A stretch of 64,000 nt of DNA from Prorocentrum cordatum (lineage: Eukaryota; Sar; Dinophyceae; Prorocentrales; Prorocentraceae), in contig CAUYUJ010000734.1 of the NCBI GenBank assembly GCA_963575745.1, positions 37,501-101,500 of the forward strand. The letters run 5' to 3'. The notes under the pieces are model-generated. The model saw only the letters and a program-made list of their open reading frames with translations, ran no database searches and was not told the DNA's origin. Each line of letters begins with the position of its first letter. Positions within the stretch are counted from its first letter, which is position 1. Positions 9,801 to 22,100 of the stretch are shown here, piece by piece. A program made the position numbers and the translations under genes.

Positions 9801-12800
9801 CGCACTGCCCTGGCCGATGTCCGATCGCGCTCCGAGCTCGCCCCTGGACCTCCCCGCGCCAACAAAAAAAAAACGCCGCGTGCCCGATCCTCCAAGACGC
9901 CCGCGTCCCAGATGCGAAACTCCAGACGGAAACCTCGAAAACTAAGTAATCCAACACAGGCGTGGATTCACTAACCTCGAATGGGCCGCATCATGTGGGA
10001 TCTCCCATTATAACTCATCGGCCGAACGTGAATCTGCAGCATGCGTGGAAACGACACCTGTGCGATGCGCCTGAAACCCCCCAAGCCCACCTTCGACGTG
10101 CTCCAAACCTTGGCTGCAGCGTTCCACGCCGCCCACTCAAAGTCCAACACGAGAAGACCAGGTGGCCCACGCAAACCAAACTCCTCGCGAAGCACCCTGA
10201 AGAACCGCTCGTAGGTCTCCGTCCTTTTGTTCGGCAAGAGGCCGTAGACGAGAGCGAAGGCGTGCCCGTGCTTAAACCCGTGCAGGGTCCACACCTGACA
10301 AGCGAGAAAGGATAGCAGAGGCAGGCGGCTCTCGCCGCCCCGCAGCAAAAGTAAAAGCCTGTGCCATCATCGGGTGCACTGAACAACATTCTGAAGACAT
10401 CGCAGGAAGCACCCTTTATCGCTAAGGCAAACGGCAGAATGCCAAGAACGATCCAAATACGACGCCAAGAACTCTCGACGGCGACGGGCACGCAGAAGTA
10501 AGGCCCGCACCTGCGTAAAGGGATGCGGCGCCACTTTAAAAGTTCCGTCGCCGAACCACGTGGGGCACTCGCCCAGCATCGCGACGTGCGACTTCAGCCC
10601 CAAAATAATGAAGCGATCCTCGCCGCTCTCGGGGCCAGAATCATGGAGCAGAATCGTCTCCTGAGAATAGGTGGTGTCACAAGAACATTGCCCGCGCAGG
10701 CGCTCGCGCACCAAAAAGCAAATGGGCCCTGACGCCGACCCCCCCCCCCACACGTGAACGGGCGCACTGCAAAACAAACGCAGCCCTAAAACAACAATAA
10801 CCACCGCATGCGAATTCACAACGATGGACAATGAGATGGACATGGAGCACATCCCTCAGCAGTTGGGCCCCATACAGCCGGCGACTGCAAAATCAACCGT
10901 AAGCTAAAACACAGGTGCGCGCAGTGCATCATCATGATAGTGCCACGAAGGACAATGGGGGGGGCTCGCGGTGCCCAATGCCCCAGCCGCCCATGGAGCA
11001 GCCATCCCAAGGGAAAAAACCTAGGGGCAACATGATTACCGGCGCCCTGGGCCCATGCCCCCCCCCCAAAAAAAACATCCCCCCCGCAGTCGACACGCAT
11101 GCAAAGAATTCCTGAACGCTCAGGGAGCAACCGGTCCTTGTCGAACTGCAAAACCCTGTCCGGCAAGACCAGCTTGGAGAGGGAGGAGTAATCGGGCTTC
11201 TCCACGTCTTCTCCAGCCTTGAAGCGTTTCTCCCGGTCAGAGTGCCTCGCGTTCCAGGCGGCCTTCGGGAGAGCCGCCAGCCCCTTCCCCGCCGCATCCC
11301 GCCCCCGTTCAACGCCGCACCGTCTCGTTCCAGGCGGCCTGAAGATCCCACCGCTGCAGCCCCCCCGCCGCGCCGTGCCCCCACCAAAAAACGCCCACAC
11401 TGCCCTTCAAACACCAGCCCCCCCCCCAAAAAAAAAACACACACACAAATAAACGCCACAACATATCATTATTTTCATCACGAAAACATGTCATTCGGCA
11501 CCGCCGCGCCCTCTTGAGAGCCAGGGTCGCCACGTTCGCGTCCGGCGCCCCCAGACAATCGGCCACGACCCGCGTGGCGGGCGTGAATTTCTGCTCCACG
11601 GCTTCTGCTTTCACTTGTTGGAAAAGCTTGATGCGAGCCACCTGGGCGACTCTGACAATGCTTGCGCGACACATGCACATGTGTAATATATGTATTTATA
11701 TATATGTACTGCACAGTTTTAGAACGCATGGCCAACAATACGTACACGCACGGACCCCCACCCTGAGGTCGTATCACCTCCGAACCCCCAGCCCAGAGAC
11801 ACTCATCATTTCTCCGACCAGTGCTGTCACTTAGGCATTCCTATTTATTCCCTGAGAAACTGAGCCTCTGTGGCGATCTGGCTGCAATGTTCCCGCCGTC
11901 ACCGACCTGTCGCCGCCTCCCAGCCGCCTCGTCTCCGCCCGTCGCGTGGGCCGCTTGACATGTAGCACATAGATTGCACCGAACATTATACAATATACAC
12001 CACATTGATTGCATCGCACGGATGGCGCAACGGGTAACCCTTTGGTCCAGACCTCCCGCCTCGAAGCTGTGAACAAGAACCCTTTGGTCCAGACCTCCCA
12101 CTAAAGAGCTCTAACTGGTAACCCTTTGGTCCAGACCTCCCGCCAGCAAGCTTGAACTGGTAACCATTTGGTGCACGCCTCCCACCTGAAGGCTCCGACT
12201 GGTCACTCTTTGGTCTAGGGCTCCCCCCCCGAAGTGTTCGAATGGCTCTTTGGTCCAGACCTCCCGCCTGAAAGCTCAGACCAGTCACAATTTGGTCCAG
12301 ACCTCCCACTTCAAAACTGCAACTCGTAACCCTCTGGTGCAGACCCCTCGCCTGCAAGCTCGAATTGGTAACCCTTTGGTCCAGCACTTCCTTCTGAAGA
12401 CTCCGAGTGGCAACTCTTTCTTAACTCTTCGGTCCACACCTTCCGCCCGAAGGCTCCGAATGGTAACTCTTTGGTCCAGACCTCCCGCCTCGAGGCTCTG
12501 GCCGGTAACGTTTTGGTCCAGACCTCCCACTTCAGACGTCTAGTTGGTAACCCTTTGGTCCAGACCTCCCGCCTGCAGACTATACCTGGTAACCCTTTGG
12601 TCTAACCCCCTCTGCCTGGAGTGTCTAATTGCCATGCCCTGTTCCAAACCTCTCGCTGACAGGATCCCAATGGCAACCCTTCAGTCCAAACCTCCCACCT
12701 GAAAGCTCTGAGCGGAAACATTTTGGTCCACAGACCCCCCCTTCACGGAGTAAAGCAACGGAATTGAAATATGAACGACCACATCTAACGAGATGATATC

Positions 12801-13426
12801 CTCCAGGTGCCCTGGCAAAAAACGACTCCTGGCGACGCACTTTGCACAGGTAGAGTGTCCGTGGAAACCTCCGGTCCTAAATACTTAACCGAATGCCACG
12901 GGCCAATCCCCACCTGGGCAAGTACAGTCAAAACACCAGTCACTTGGAAAATCCATCCACCCGGTCCGGATTCGGCAGGTGGTTGTGCTCCGGCGTGGGA
13001 GCGCCATCCACGCCGAGGACGCCGTCGACGGATGAGGTCTTCACCCTGGCTTTACATTTGTCCTCCGCGACTGTCCAACACACTTGATGCCCTCCCCTTG
13101 CCCCCCCTAGCCGGGGAACGCCCCTTGGGCCTCTCCGTGGCACCCCCCTTGGGCCCTTAGCTTGTGGCCCCCCGTCGAAACCGTGAAACGGTCCGTGCAC
13201 ACACAAACAACGGGGCATAAAGAAAATGCGTGGGAGTGCACCCAAATCCGCCACTACATCCGCAGAGCTCTGGGCGCGTGAGGCCGTGTCCACTTGTTCT
13301 GCGGCATCGCCCCTTGCGAAAAAATGCCCAAGGTACCCCGGGGCATTTGAAAGAACGAGAAATCATTTAAAAGCACGCGGTCCACCGTGACCAGCGTGCC
13401 TACACTATGAAACACAATGACTTCAT
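6573..13426 (-). CDS. FLYWCH zinc-finger / MULE transposase-like gene, at least nine exons
   Basis: Scattered minus-strand exons rebuild one protein in the order of MULE transposases fused to a FLYWCH finger, which move or derive from Mutator-like DNA transposons. Exons: G1 13337-13426, G2 12961-13082, linker about 11505-11641, linker about 11125-11262, A 10511-10660, B 10109-10294, C about 9557-9673, D about 9066-9194, F 6801-6879, E 6573-6651. Junctions G1/G2, A/B, B/C and F/E keep the frame exactly with GT-AG or AG acceptors; C/D, D/F and the linker joins are approximate. Residues seen: DGTFKVAP (first catalytic Asp), LVLDFEWAAWNAA (second Asp), GCLFHLKQAV (CxxH), LTNNVAER-YHRAFK (the TNN-VEG-H motif) and HPAMGAFIEALR. 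No frame-breaking lesion was seen inside the well-defined exons. The 5' end and 3' end are undefined; a host gene domesticated from a MULE is the alternative. Confidence 0.72.
6925..8165 (+). repeat. ~43-bp minisatellite (GGTAACC...TTTGGTCCAGACCTCCCGC), array 1
   Basis: About 28 degenerate copies of a 40-45 bp unit with a conserved core TTTGGTCCAGACCTCCCGC and a variable part around CTCAAGGCTCCGAGTGGTAACC. The array lies inside the large intron between exons D and F of the MULE gene, antisense to it. Confidence 0.85.
8285..8665. repeat. ~60-bp degenerate repeat rich in GTTGCGCCATTG
   Basis: Five to six units carry GTTGCGCCATTG and CGGCCGCCGA blocks. The array lies in the same MULE intron, next to the 43-bp array. 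CGA/GTC trinucleotide runs at 8200-8270 precede it. Confidence 0.6.
10109..10660 (-). CDS. MULE DDE-domain exons A and B
   Basis: Exon A (10511-10660) follows the acceptor cctattctcag and reads ETILLHDSG ... RFIILGLKS ... TWFGDGTFKVAPHPFTQ. It ends at the donor cag/gtgcgg. Exon B (10109-10294) starts after cgcttgtcag with VWTLHGFKHGHAFALVYGLL, then PNKRTETYERFF and LLVLDFEWAAWNAAAK. The join is phase 0 across a 216-nt intron. The spacing between the two aspartates fits the MULE domain. Confidence 0.75.
12025..12760 (+). repeat. ~43-bp minisatellite, array 2
   Basis: About 17 copies of the same unit as at 6.9-8.2 kb (GGTAACCCTTTGGTCCAGAC then CTCCCGCC), in the same orientation. It lies in the intron between the FLYWCH exon G2 and the linker exon at 11.6 kb of the same gene. 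Confidence 0.85.
12961..13426 (-). CDS. FLYWCH zinc-finger exons (G1, G2) of the MULE gene
   Basis: G1 (13337-13426) carries VIVFHSVGTLVTVDRVLLND then FSFFQMPR and ends phase 1 at a gtacct donor. G2 (12961-13082) begins after atcaag with VCWTVAEDKCKARVKTS and ends EHNHLPNPDR before gtggat. Joined, they give F...W...C.AR...H.H, the C2H2 pattern of FLYWCH fingers, which bind DNA. The intron between them is 13083-13336. Confidence 0.65.
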
Positions 13427-13429
13427 CTA

Positions 13430-15450
13430 CAGTGCCGCTTGCGATAGCGCGGCGCCCCCCATCTGCACACCAGAGCCCCCGACCCGCCCCGCACCAACGA
13501 AACCGCCTTGCCCGGGGGCCTGCCTCACGGGGCGCCGGATCCGCGCGGCAGCGTGACAACGAGTACGAATGGAAGATGACGCAGCTGCGTGACCTACGCT
13601 GTCCTTCTCGTGGCGGTCGCACAACCACGACGACTTACCACCCTTCAGAGTCTTCTTGAAGTAATATGCATAACCTTTTGTGGAAATGATGCAATAAAAC
13701 GACGACTAGCAAAGGAGACGAGGTCGACGACTGGCAAGGGCAAGCAGGGCGCAAGCACAGGAGGAGATGCATCGCAAAAAGGTCGCATCGGAGAGGAACG
13801 CATACAGAAAGCAGGTGCGGAGGAGAGCAATGAGAGGGATTAGCAACGCAGAGAGAGAAGGAGAAGGAGCAGGAGCTGGAGGACGATGATAAGAAACATA
13901 CTGATGAAGACGAGGAGGAGGGGGAGGAGGACGGAAGGGAATCGACGCCACGACCTCCACAGAGCAGCATATTGTTGCCACGCTGGGACTTCACGATCTC
14001 CGGCGCGGGCGAAGCCCCTGGCAAAACCGCGGGCGGTGCCTGCGCGGGGGCAGCCCCTGCCACCTGACGCTGTCTGGCCGCGCCCGGGCCGACGGCGCCC
14101 CCGCCACCACGAAGCCGGGCACCACGTGCCCTCGCCACTGGAGCGGGCGCTGCTGGACACGCGGCGAGATCTCCCCCCTGCCCTGCCGGAGGCATGAACG
14201 GTGGCGCCGCGACTGCTGCCGCCGCTACGGGCGGAGCAGCCCCTTGCGGCGCCTCCGGCGCAAGCAACGGAGCAGGCGCCGAATCGTCGTCGAGGTCCAG
14301 CTCCACGCGCTGAACCCCCTGCCCGAAAGCACCCGCGGGCCATGTCCCACCCTGGAGCGGCGCGCGAGCCAATGGGACGCCCGCCATGCCGACGCGGATG
14401 TGGGCACGATCTCCGGGGAACCACGCTACCGGCAGCCCTGCGCTGAGGCCGGAGAAGAAAGGGCAGCCAGACAGAACCGCTAACGAGGGAAATGGCGAAT
14501 ACAAGCATGCGCCATGCGGATGAAGATGCACTAGCACCACGTACATCATCAGAGTGAGGGGGGCGAACGGTCATTCACTGCCCCTGGGTGCGTGCCTGAA
14601 GTGGGATTCTGCGGTCCGGATTGTTCTTGTTGTTTATGTTGTCGCGTTTCCCCCCCGACCCACCCCGCGACCCACCGCGAGACCCACCCTCGACCCACCT
14701 GCGACCCGCCATCGACCCGCCCCGCGACCCGCCTGCGACCCACCCCCGCCCCGACCGCGACCCACGCGCCGCGACCCACCCCGCGCCAGCCCCCTCACTC
14801 TGACCCAGAATTGGTGTGCACGCGTGGCCATTTGTATTTGCGCGTGTGCGTGGATGTCTGCATCAAGGTGCCCTGCGTGTGTATGTTGTCGGTATGCATG
14901 CGCGTGCGTTCCACGCAAAACTGTTACCAACCAGACTCCTATGAGTATGTGTTGCCACGTGGGCAGCAGGGGGACGAGCGAGGGAGTGAGCTAGTCAGAC
15001 TGAGAGACGCACAAGGAGAGGGAGAGAGCAAGAGAGAGAGAGAGAGAAAGAGAGGGAGGTGCATAACGAGGCTCTCGCGGTATAGCATAACGAGCTGAAC
15101 GGGCAATGATAAAACCACAGAACTACATGGGGTGAGTAGTAGCGGAAGGCAGGAGCGAATGCAAACTTGACGATTGGACAGCGCGCCGCCAAAAGTCCAC
15201 GCGAAAAGCAAAGAGTTGGGTCCCAATGAAACGGTTCCGACCAAATTATGGACGAGCTGCGGTCAGCGGCCGCCCTTGCCGCATCGTTGCCTAGCGTGCT
15301 CTAGGGAGGTGCCCAGCCCTAATGATCATGCCCGCCACCTCCCACCACTGGCTCCCTGACCACTGTGATCAGCGGCCAAGGCTTGCGCAAGCGCTCGGCG
15401 TGCAAGGCAGTGCTAAAAGGCGCGCCGCCTGGGGTGCACATGCAAAACAA
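13430..15450 (-). other. Unassigned stretch with one Ala/Pro-rich exon-like frame
   Basis: On the minus strand 14460-13970 is open and reads GDRAHIRVGMAGVPLARAPL, then VQRVELDLDDDSAP followed by a long Ala/Pro/Gly-rich part; it may be an exon of an unidentified gene. The run at 14655-14790 is a ~12-bp CGACCCACC repeat, 15021-15060 is a GA microsatellite, and 13840-13940 is purine-rich. Nothing else is recognised. Confidence 0.3.
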
Positions 15451-15457
15451 AAAGAAA

Positions 15458-18130
15458 TCATAAATTGCCGAAGCGCTTCTCTGCAAGCGCGTCCCTCATG
15501 CAATGCGCCAGAGGGTCATCAAGCCAGACGCCGCGGACTGGGCCTGGCTGGACAAACCCGGTCACGAGGTGCACTGACCCCGCACGCAGCATCTCCCCGA
15601 AGATATCGTGGAAGTCCTGCAAGAGTGCGCAGGCGACAAAGGAAATGAGGCATCGAGAGGAAGACGAACCAGACAGCACACCGAACATGAGGCCAAGGAG
15701 GAGAAGCAGGGCTAAGAGATCAGACGAAGGAAACGTCGACGATGGGGGGGAGTCGGCAAAGCCTGGAACTACACGCCAGGAGCCTTAGAGGGAAGAGACG
15801 AGGGTGAGATGACAAGTGAATGACAGGGGAATGCATGAGAAAGATGCCGAAACCGAGGGGGAGCCAAACACAAACTGCAGAAAGAGTGAGCATGGCATCC
15901 TGCGCCGTCCAATGCCAGCAGTGGCCCAAGAAAGTCTGCACGGCGTCGAGGGGCACCCTGGGACGGTCCACGGAACCAAGGAAACGGAGCATCTTGACGA
16001 GGTCGTGCCCGGACGGCTCCAATGACAAAGGTCGGGGAAACAGCGACTGGGGCACCTCGGAGTGGCCCAATCAGAAAGAGGCCCATCAGTGGGGCGCGAA
16101 TTTCCTGCAAATCCAAAATGGGAGCTGCCTCTAGCAGGCCCCATGAGGCCAACGAGGCACAATCCCTAAGCCTGGAAGCCAAACAACATCGAGGCAAACA
16201 AAAGGATGCCCCTGCGATCCCACCGTGTTTCCGAGGGGAGAGAACAAAGCGAACGCGACATAGAAAATGCCCCGGCAAGGATACTCAAAATGCTCCCCTG
16301 GATGCTCCGAACATTCCCAAGGGCCCTGGAAACGAAATTGTTCAAAGCAGATGTTCCTAAAATAATCCTCCGTCTCCCTTGGCTCGTTGTCCCCGCTGGA
16401 TGAAAGCAGGGACCTGAACAGGCACTCCATAATCCGCCACCCAAGTGAGCTGGCCGTTCGCCGTGAGAGCCTCCCTCAAGTGCACGACGTCTGGTGCCGC
16501 AAGGTGGATAGCTGACGCCGCGGATGCCACCGAGCCCCACAGGGAGCCAGCCTCGCGCGCGGTCCGGAGCAACTCGGCCAGGAAAGCAACGGAGGTGTCC
16601 TCGCCAGATGAAGACGTGGCAAGAGCCTGCTGATGGAGGTCCGGTTGAGCCGCTTCTCCAAACTGCCGTGTCGCAGCCTGCGCTGCGCCATGCATGTGAT
16701 CCCCTGCGCGCCCAACGGGATGGACTGACCCAAAAGTCACCGGCGGCATCGCGCCTGGGCGACCAGAAGGGAGGGGGTTGGAAGCAGCACAACGACTTGC
16801 AATCGGGAAGCAGAAGAACTGAGCGAAACCAACACAACGACGGAAAGGGAGAGAGGGAGAGATGAGCATAAAACAAGGGAAGTGCAAGGTCAGGTGGTAA
16901 GAAGGAAGCAGCGAAACAGCATATTGGCGGTCAAAGGCGCCATGGACAACGGAACGCCATGACAAGCAAACCCGCAGCCTGAATGCAGGCACGCGCTGGA
17001 ACCCGAAGTGGACGTGCCATTCGGCCGAGCGCCATGAACTCCAAGTTCCGAAACCGCAATGGCGGCACCTGCTGGGACACGCAACGCGCAAGCAAAGTCG
17101 CACATGCACTTGGTGGCCCACGCTGGCGCATGCGCTGGTCACGGAAATGCGCACAGCTGATAGCTTACCGCGACCACGGGGATGAGCGGCTAACTCGGGA
17201 AGGGCATGTGGGGACATGAAGACGAATGCAAAACTGAAGGAACTGAAAACATCCGCGACGAATTCCCCAAGAAACCCGCTCGCGAATGCAGAAAGATGCT
17301 ATTCCAACCTGGGCCGAGAGACAACATGAAAGCGAAATGGCCGGAGCACCTGGGCATGCGCCGCCCTCCAACCAGGACCCCAAATTAGAAGCCATCACAG
17401 CATCCTCATGCTGTCGCGCCCACCAGAGTTCTTGCCGATGCTCCATATCTTCACGGTAACCCTTCACTGCGTCATCAATAAGCTGCTCCCAGCGCGCCGC
17501 GAGGCCATCATGCCCCAGCCTGCAAAGCTCGGACGCCTCCAGACGAGACCTCTTCACCAAAGCTCTCCAGGTGGCGCCTCGGATCGTCCTTGAAAGATAC
17601 TCCGCCAACCCCGGAGAGCCACGGGCGTAATGGAAAGTAACTTAAGGACGTTGCGCAGAATGGAACATCACAAACCCACAGACCGGGACCCCATCCGAAA
17701 TAAAACCAAACAACTGAACCATGGCTCGGGCTGTGGCTCGTGCGGCCTGCAATGCGCATGAGAGTAATGAAATCAGAAACAGGAGTCCACCGTGGCGCAG
17801 CTCTTGGCGCGTGCCGGACAAAGGAAGCTCGAAAAAATAGTAGCGGCATTGTCGTGAAGACAACCACCCAGGCAGCACAGAGACGAGGGATTCCCTGGGG
17901 CCAAGAGAACATCTAAATCCAGGGCGGCGGACACGCGCAACGCACCTGAATCTCTGGCGCCAGCTGGGAGGAGATCCTTGCATTCAGCCACCATCCTGCC
18001 CCGTGGCTTGCGATCTGGAAGCCGCAGGTAGGGAAGGCGCTGCGTGAGCGGGAGCTTCTCCTCCCGGGCAGGCAAGCGCGCCACATCGCGAAAGGGCACC
18101 TGTGGCACCGGGCGGACCCCCATGAGTGAT
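15458..18130 (-). CDS. Multi-exon gene of unknown function
   Basis: Successive minus-strand frames look like real exons bounded by AG acceptors and GT or GC donors. About 18090-17960: VPFRDVARLPAREEKLPLTQ... after gtgccacag, ending before gtgcgt. About 17610-17365: EYLSRTIRGATWRALVKRSR... LWWARQHEDAVMASNLG, ending before gtgctc. About 17070-16980: VPPLRFRNLEFMALGRMARP, before a GC donor. About 16710-16400: GAAQAATRQFGEAAQPDLHQ... GQLTWVADYGVPV. About 16100-16000: EIRAPLMGLFLIGPLRGAPV. The last, 15458-15626, follows actcttgcag and reads DFHDIFGEMLRAGSVHLVTG... ending LAEKRFGNL and a stop. Not all phases could be reconciled. No domain was recognised, so no function is proposed. Confidence 0.42.
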
Positions 18131-18219
18131 CGCCGTGCGAATCTCTTCTCACCTGTCCCGGACGTCTCCGTTGACAAAGATCCCTGGGACAGAATCCAAA
18201 TTTCAGGATGGAACACCGT

Positions 18220-19111
18220 TTTCACACATTTTTGACGGGAAGACCTGGCCGCGCGGATTGGGGCACGCGTTCTCCATGGCCCCGCGCCGCAGTCTGGCCC
18301 GCCCTCGGACCAGGCGCCACGGCGACCGCCATGGACGCGCAGCTGCAGCAGAATATAAAAAAGGAGGCAGAGGAAGAGGAGGAGGAAGAGAAGATAAAGC
18401 AGAAGGAGGAGGACGTGAAGAGGAAGCAAAGAGTAGGGGCGAAACGATGAACATATCGGAGGGAGTGCGAGAGCAGCTGAGGCAAAAGAGCCCAGAGGGG
18501 GTCGCAGGAGGTTAAATACGTGGGAGGAGAAGTTTGCCTACCGATGACAACGGTGCGGTTGAGAAGTCTGAATTGGACAGCCTCTCGGTCATAGACTTTT
18601 GACCACCTGCGATTGCAATGGTTTGGATGCAATTTTCTATGTGCGACCACCCGCTTTCCCGTAGTTCTTGGCAGCCGTTCGTTCAACGGTTGACCTGACC
18701 CGTGGATACTACAATATTATGTTCTGTGGGGATTGGTACGTACGTGATCTTATGGCGCAGCCGAGCGTCCCACAGAACCGCCGACCACCTCGTTAGCGTG
18801 AGCATGGTATGACCCCCTCTTAGGAAAAGCTGGTTCGTCCTCCTCGTGCACATCCCTCCCCCTCCTGTTCCTCCACCACTTCCCTCCCCCATCCCCGTTT
18901 TATTCCCCGAACTGTCCACTTGGGACATTATGTTCAAAGTGTGTTCGATCACCTTCCCATCGTAGCAAGTGTTGGCGCTGCATCTCACACGTAGACTCCT
19001 CTTGGGATCATGTCTCCCACCGCGCCCCACTTTCGCTAGGAGTTGGGCGCCAGGGACCATGTCAGATTCCACATGAGGAAAATCTTGGACGCGTCCTCCC
19101 GGGCACCACAT
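18220..19111 (-). CDS. Two exon-like frames, unidentified
   Basis: A 142-codon frame with ATG (19111-18683) reads MWCPGGRVQDFPHVESDMVP... NTCYDGKVIEHTLNIMSQVD. The next frame (18686 to about 18545) reads LPRTTGKRVVAHRKLHPNHC... DREAVQFRLLNRTVVIG. A donor-like cag/gtcaac near 18695 lies between them. They may be exons of one gene upstream of the 15-18 kb gene. No family was recognised. Downstream 18340-18440 is GGA/GAA-rich. Confidence 0.33.
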
Positions 19112-22100
19112 GATTCTGGCCCAATTGGGATCCTCTTGGGGCTGTCAGAGGTCCTGGAAGTCTTTGGCGCCGTGCTCCGCCGTGTGAGCCCGTTTTTTTT
19201 CAACAGCTACATAGCCAACTAGCGATCTCAGAACACAAGAAACTACGAAACGCCAAATGAAAACCCCTCACCGGGTGCCCACCTGCCATGGTTTGCACCA
19301 GGCAGCGTCTTGGACAAGACCACAGGAAGAAGTGCAAGCATGCCGCCAGTGGCGTCACCGGCGACCGCTCGCTGCTGGAATCCATCCCCCGCCCGTCCCC
19401 CCGTCACTGCGACAACCCATGCCCCCACCACAGGCTGCCAGAAGCCCGCCGAAAGTCCACCGACACCGGCCTGCCGGGGGTGAAACGGCGCGTGGACCAT
19501 TTCGCTGTCCCCCTCCCCGTTTCCCCCTCCCCGGGAGCCCAAAATCGCATTAAAAGCGGAAAGGCGGAATGGTCCGGGCTCCCCGCGCCCCCCCTGTGGC
19601 CCCGGGAGCCTCCAAAAGAGCCCCGCCAGTGCCCCAACATGCTCCATCAGAACCCCGAGTGGCCGAAAGATCGCTCCAAGATGCTCCCAGACGCCCAAGA
19701 CCGCCACCAGACGGGCCAAGAGGCCTCCCAGACGCCCCAAGAGGCCTCCAGGAGGCCTCCCAAGAGCGCCCCGAGAGACTAAAGTCATTGATTTGCCATT
19801 ATGTTTTTGTATGTGTTTTTGCCTTCTCGCCTTTTCGGCTTCCTTACGCTCCAAGACGGCCCAAGAGGCCCGCAAGATCGCCCCAAGACGGCCCAAGAGG
19901 CCCCCAAGACAGCCCCCAAGACGGCCCAAGAGAGCCCCACGACGACCCAAGAGGCCCCCAAGACAACCCAAGAGGGCCCCAAGACGGCCCCAAGAGCGGC
20001 CCAAGAGAGCGACGAAAAAAACCCAAATCTAGTTTTCCCCGACAGAGAGCCCCAGGAGGACCCAAGAGAGCCCCAAGAGGTCCCAGGAGGCCCCCAAGAG
20101 GTTCCAAGGAGGCTCGAAGAAGCACCCAACAGGCCCCCAAAGTACCCAAGAGGCACCAAAACGCCCCTCAAGAGCCCCTCATCTGCATTAGACACCTTCC
20201 AAGAACTCGAAGCTCGCATTCCTTGGGGGGGTCGGCGGCATGGAGTAAGGCACTTGAGTAACCACAGAACGCGATAATGGAAAGTTGCAACAGTGAAACT
20301 TAGACGCGAAGATTGGCCATACCAGCGGAAGACTGTACGCTACGCAACGTCGAATGGTGAAAGGACGCGGGATATCGGATAACCACGTGAAACAGCATAT
20401 GTACACGTCACAGGGAGATTGCAGTACCCCCAAACAGGAATCTTTAAGGCCAAGGTGGATCCTGAGTCTGTCTGGTCGCCCCCCGCTTATCATCCTATTG
20501 CTCTGCATCGGCCTGCCCCGTCATCGTCGTCTATCCTCCCTCGCGCCTCCTCCGCCTGCCCTCGCACTCGAACTCCTTCTCCCCCTCTCGTTACGTTCCT
20601 CCTCATCCTCCGATGGTCTTCACCTTCCTGGTGCTCTGCCTCCTCGTCGTCCTCGTCCTCCCCGTTATCCTCTACATCTTCCTATGCATGATCATCCAAG
20701 ATAATATGAGCCTCACCTACCTAGTTATCTCCCTCTGCCGCCTCATCGGCATCGTCGTCGGCGTCCTGTGCGTCCTCCACAGCCTGTACCTCTTCACCTT
20801 TTTCACCCAATACTCCTTTTCACCGGCGTCCTCCTCCTCCTCCTCCTCCTGCTCGTCCTCTCGTTTTTCGTCCACCTAGTCGTCCTCTCCCTGCTCTTTT
20901 TCCTCCTTCGACTCCTCCCTGTTGTACCAGACAACGACGACCGACGACGACGAGGACGACGACGACGGCTGCCCAGGAAGCCTGGGCAGACATCCACGGA
21001 CCTCCCACACCCAAGACCTCTTGGGACCTCTGCCCCCGGACGGCCTCTGGTGACCTCTAGCATGTCTGGGCCGATTGGCGAGGACATCTCGATCTCAAGC
21101 GAAACGGCCCGGACCACCTCTCGCGCGGCAGCTCGGAGCCCGGAGTTGCGAGAATGTCTGAGGCGGAACGGTCCGGACCACCTCTCGAACAGCCGTTCGG
21201 AGCCCAGCGTTTCGAGAATGTCTCATGGGAAACGCCGAATCCCAGACAACTCATTGACGTGGTTGGTGAGGATGTCTCAAGCGAAACCGCCCAGACCTCC
21301 AGATTGATGTGAGGATATATCTGCTTCGTATCCCCTCGGCCGGAACCAGCCACCATCACAACGGCAACCCACTTGAGCAGACTGTCGCGGGAAGAAGAAA
21401 TGCGCAGAGAGGCCCGAAGAAGACACTGTGCTAGCTGGGGGCCAGACGTGGGTGGACCACCTCAAGTCAGTGGGAAGGGCACTGGGAGCCCCGAGATGCG
21501 AGAATGCCTCAGGCGAAACGGGCCGGACCACTTTTCTCGCGGCACCTCGGAACCCAGAGGTGCGAGAGTGGCTCAGGCTAAGCGTCCTGGACCATCTCTC
21601 GAACGGCCGCTGAAACCCAAGGTTTCGAGGATGACTGTAAGGAAACGCGTAATCCCGGACAACTCTAAAACGAGATTTGCAAGGATGTGTCAGGCGAAAC
21701 GGCCTGGACCAACAGATTTGGGTGAGGATGTCTGCTGTGCTTGAGATTTCCTCGGGCGGAACTAGCCACCATCACAACTGCACCCCAATCTAGCAAACTG
21801 TTTGGGGAAAGAAGACGGTGAAAGAAATGCACATGAGCGAACAGTAGCCGAAGTGCAACACACTATACGTGCGGCTCTGAAATCGTAGAAGACACGCTGG
21901 GTGGAGTCAAGCAAGCCGCCTTTCAAATCCGCCACCTCGTGGTGCCAGCGTGTTGACACATCTCGTGGTATATGAAGTAAACCATCACGCTTTCTTCGCG
22001 CGCGCTGTAGGCACATCCCGCCACCAGGCGCCCAGTCGTCTCCGTGTGTGGGAACCGTCCTCGGCGCCCAGAACACCACGTCGGCGCGCTCAACGCACAT

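Noticed and set aside
20613-20879. Plus-strand hydrophobic ORF (possible membrane protein)
   Set aside because: A pyrimidine-rich tract encodes Leu/Phe/Val/Ser in any frame; there is no boundary or motif.
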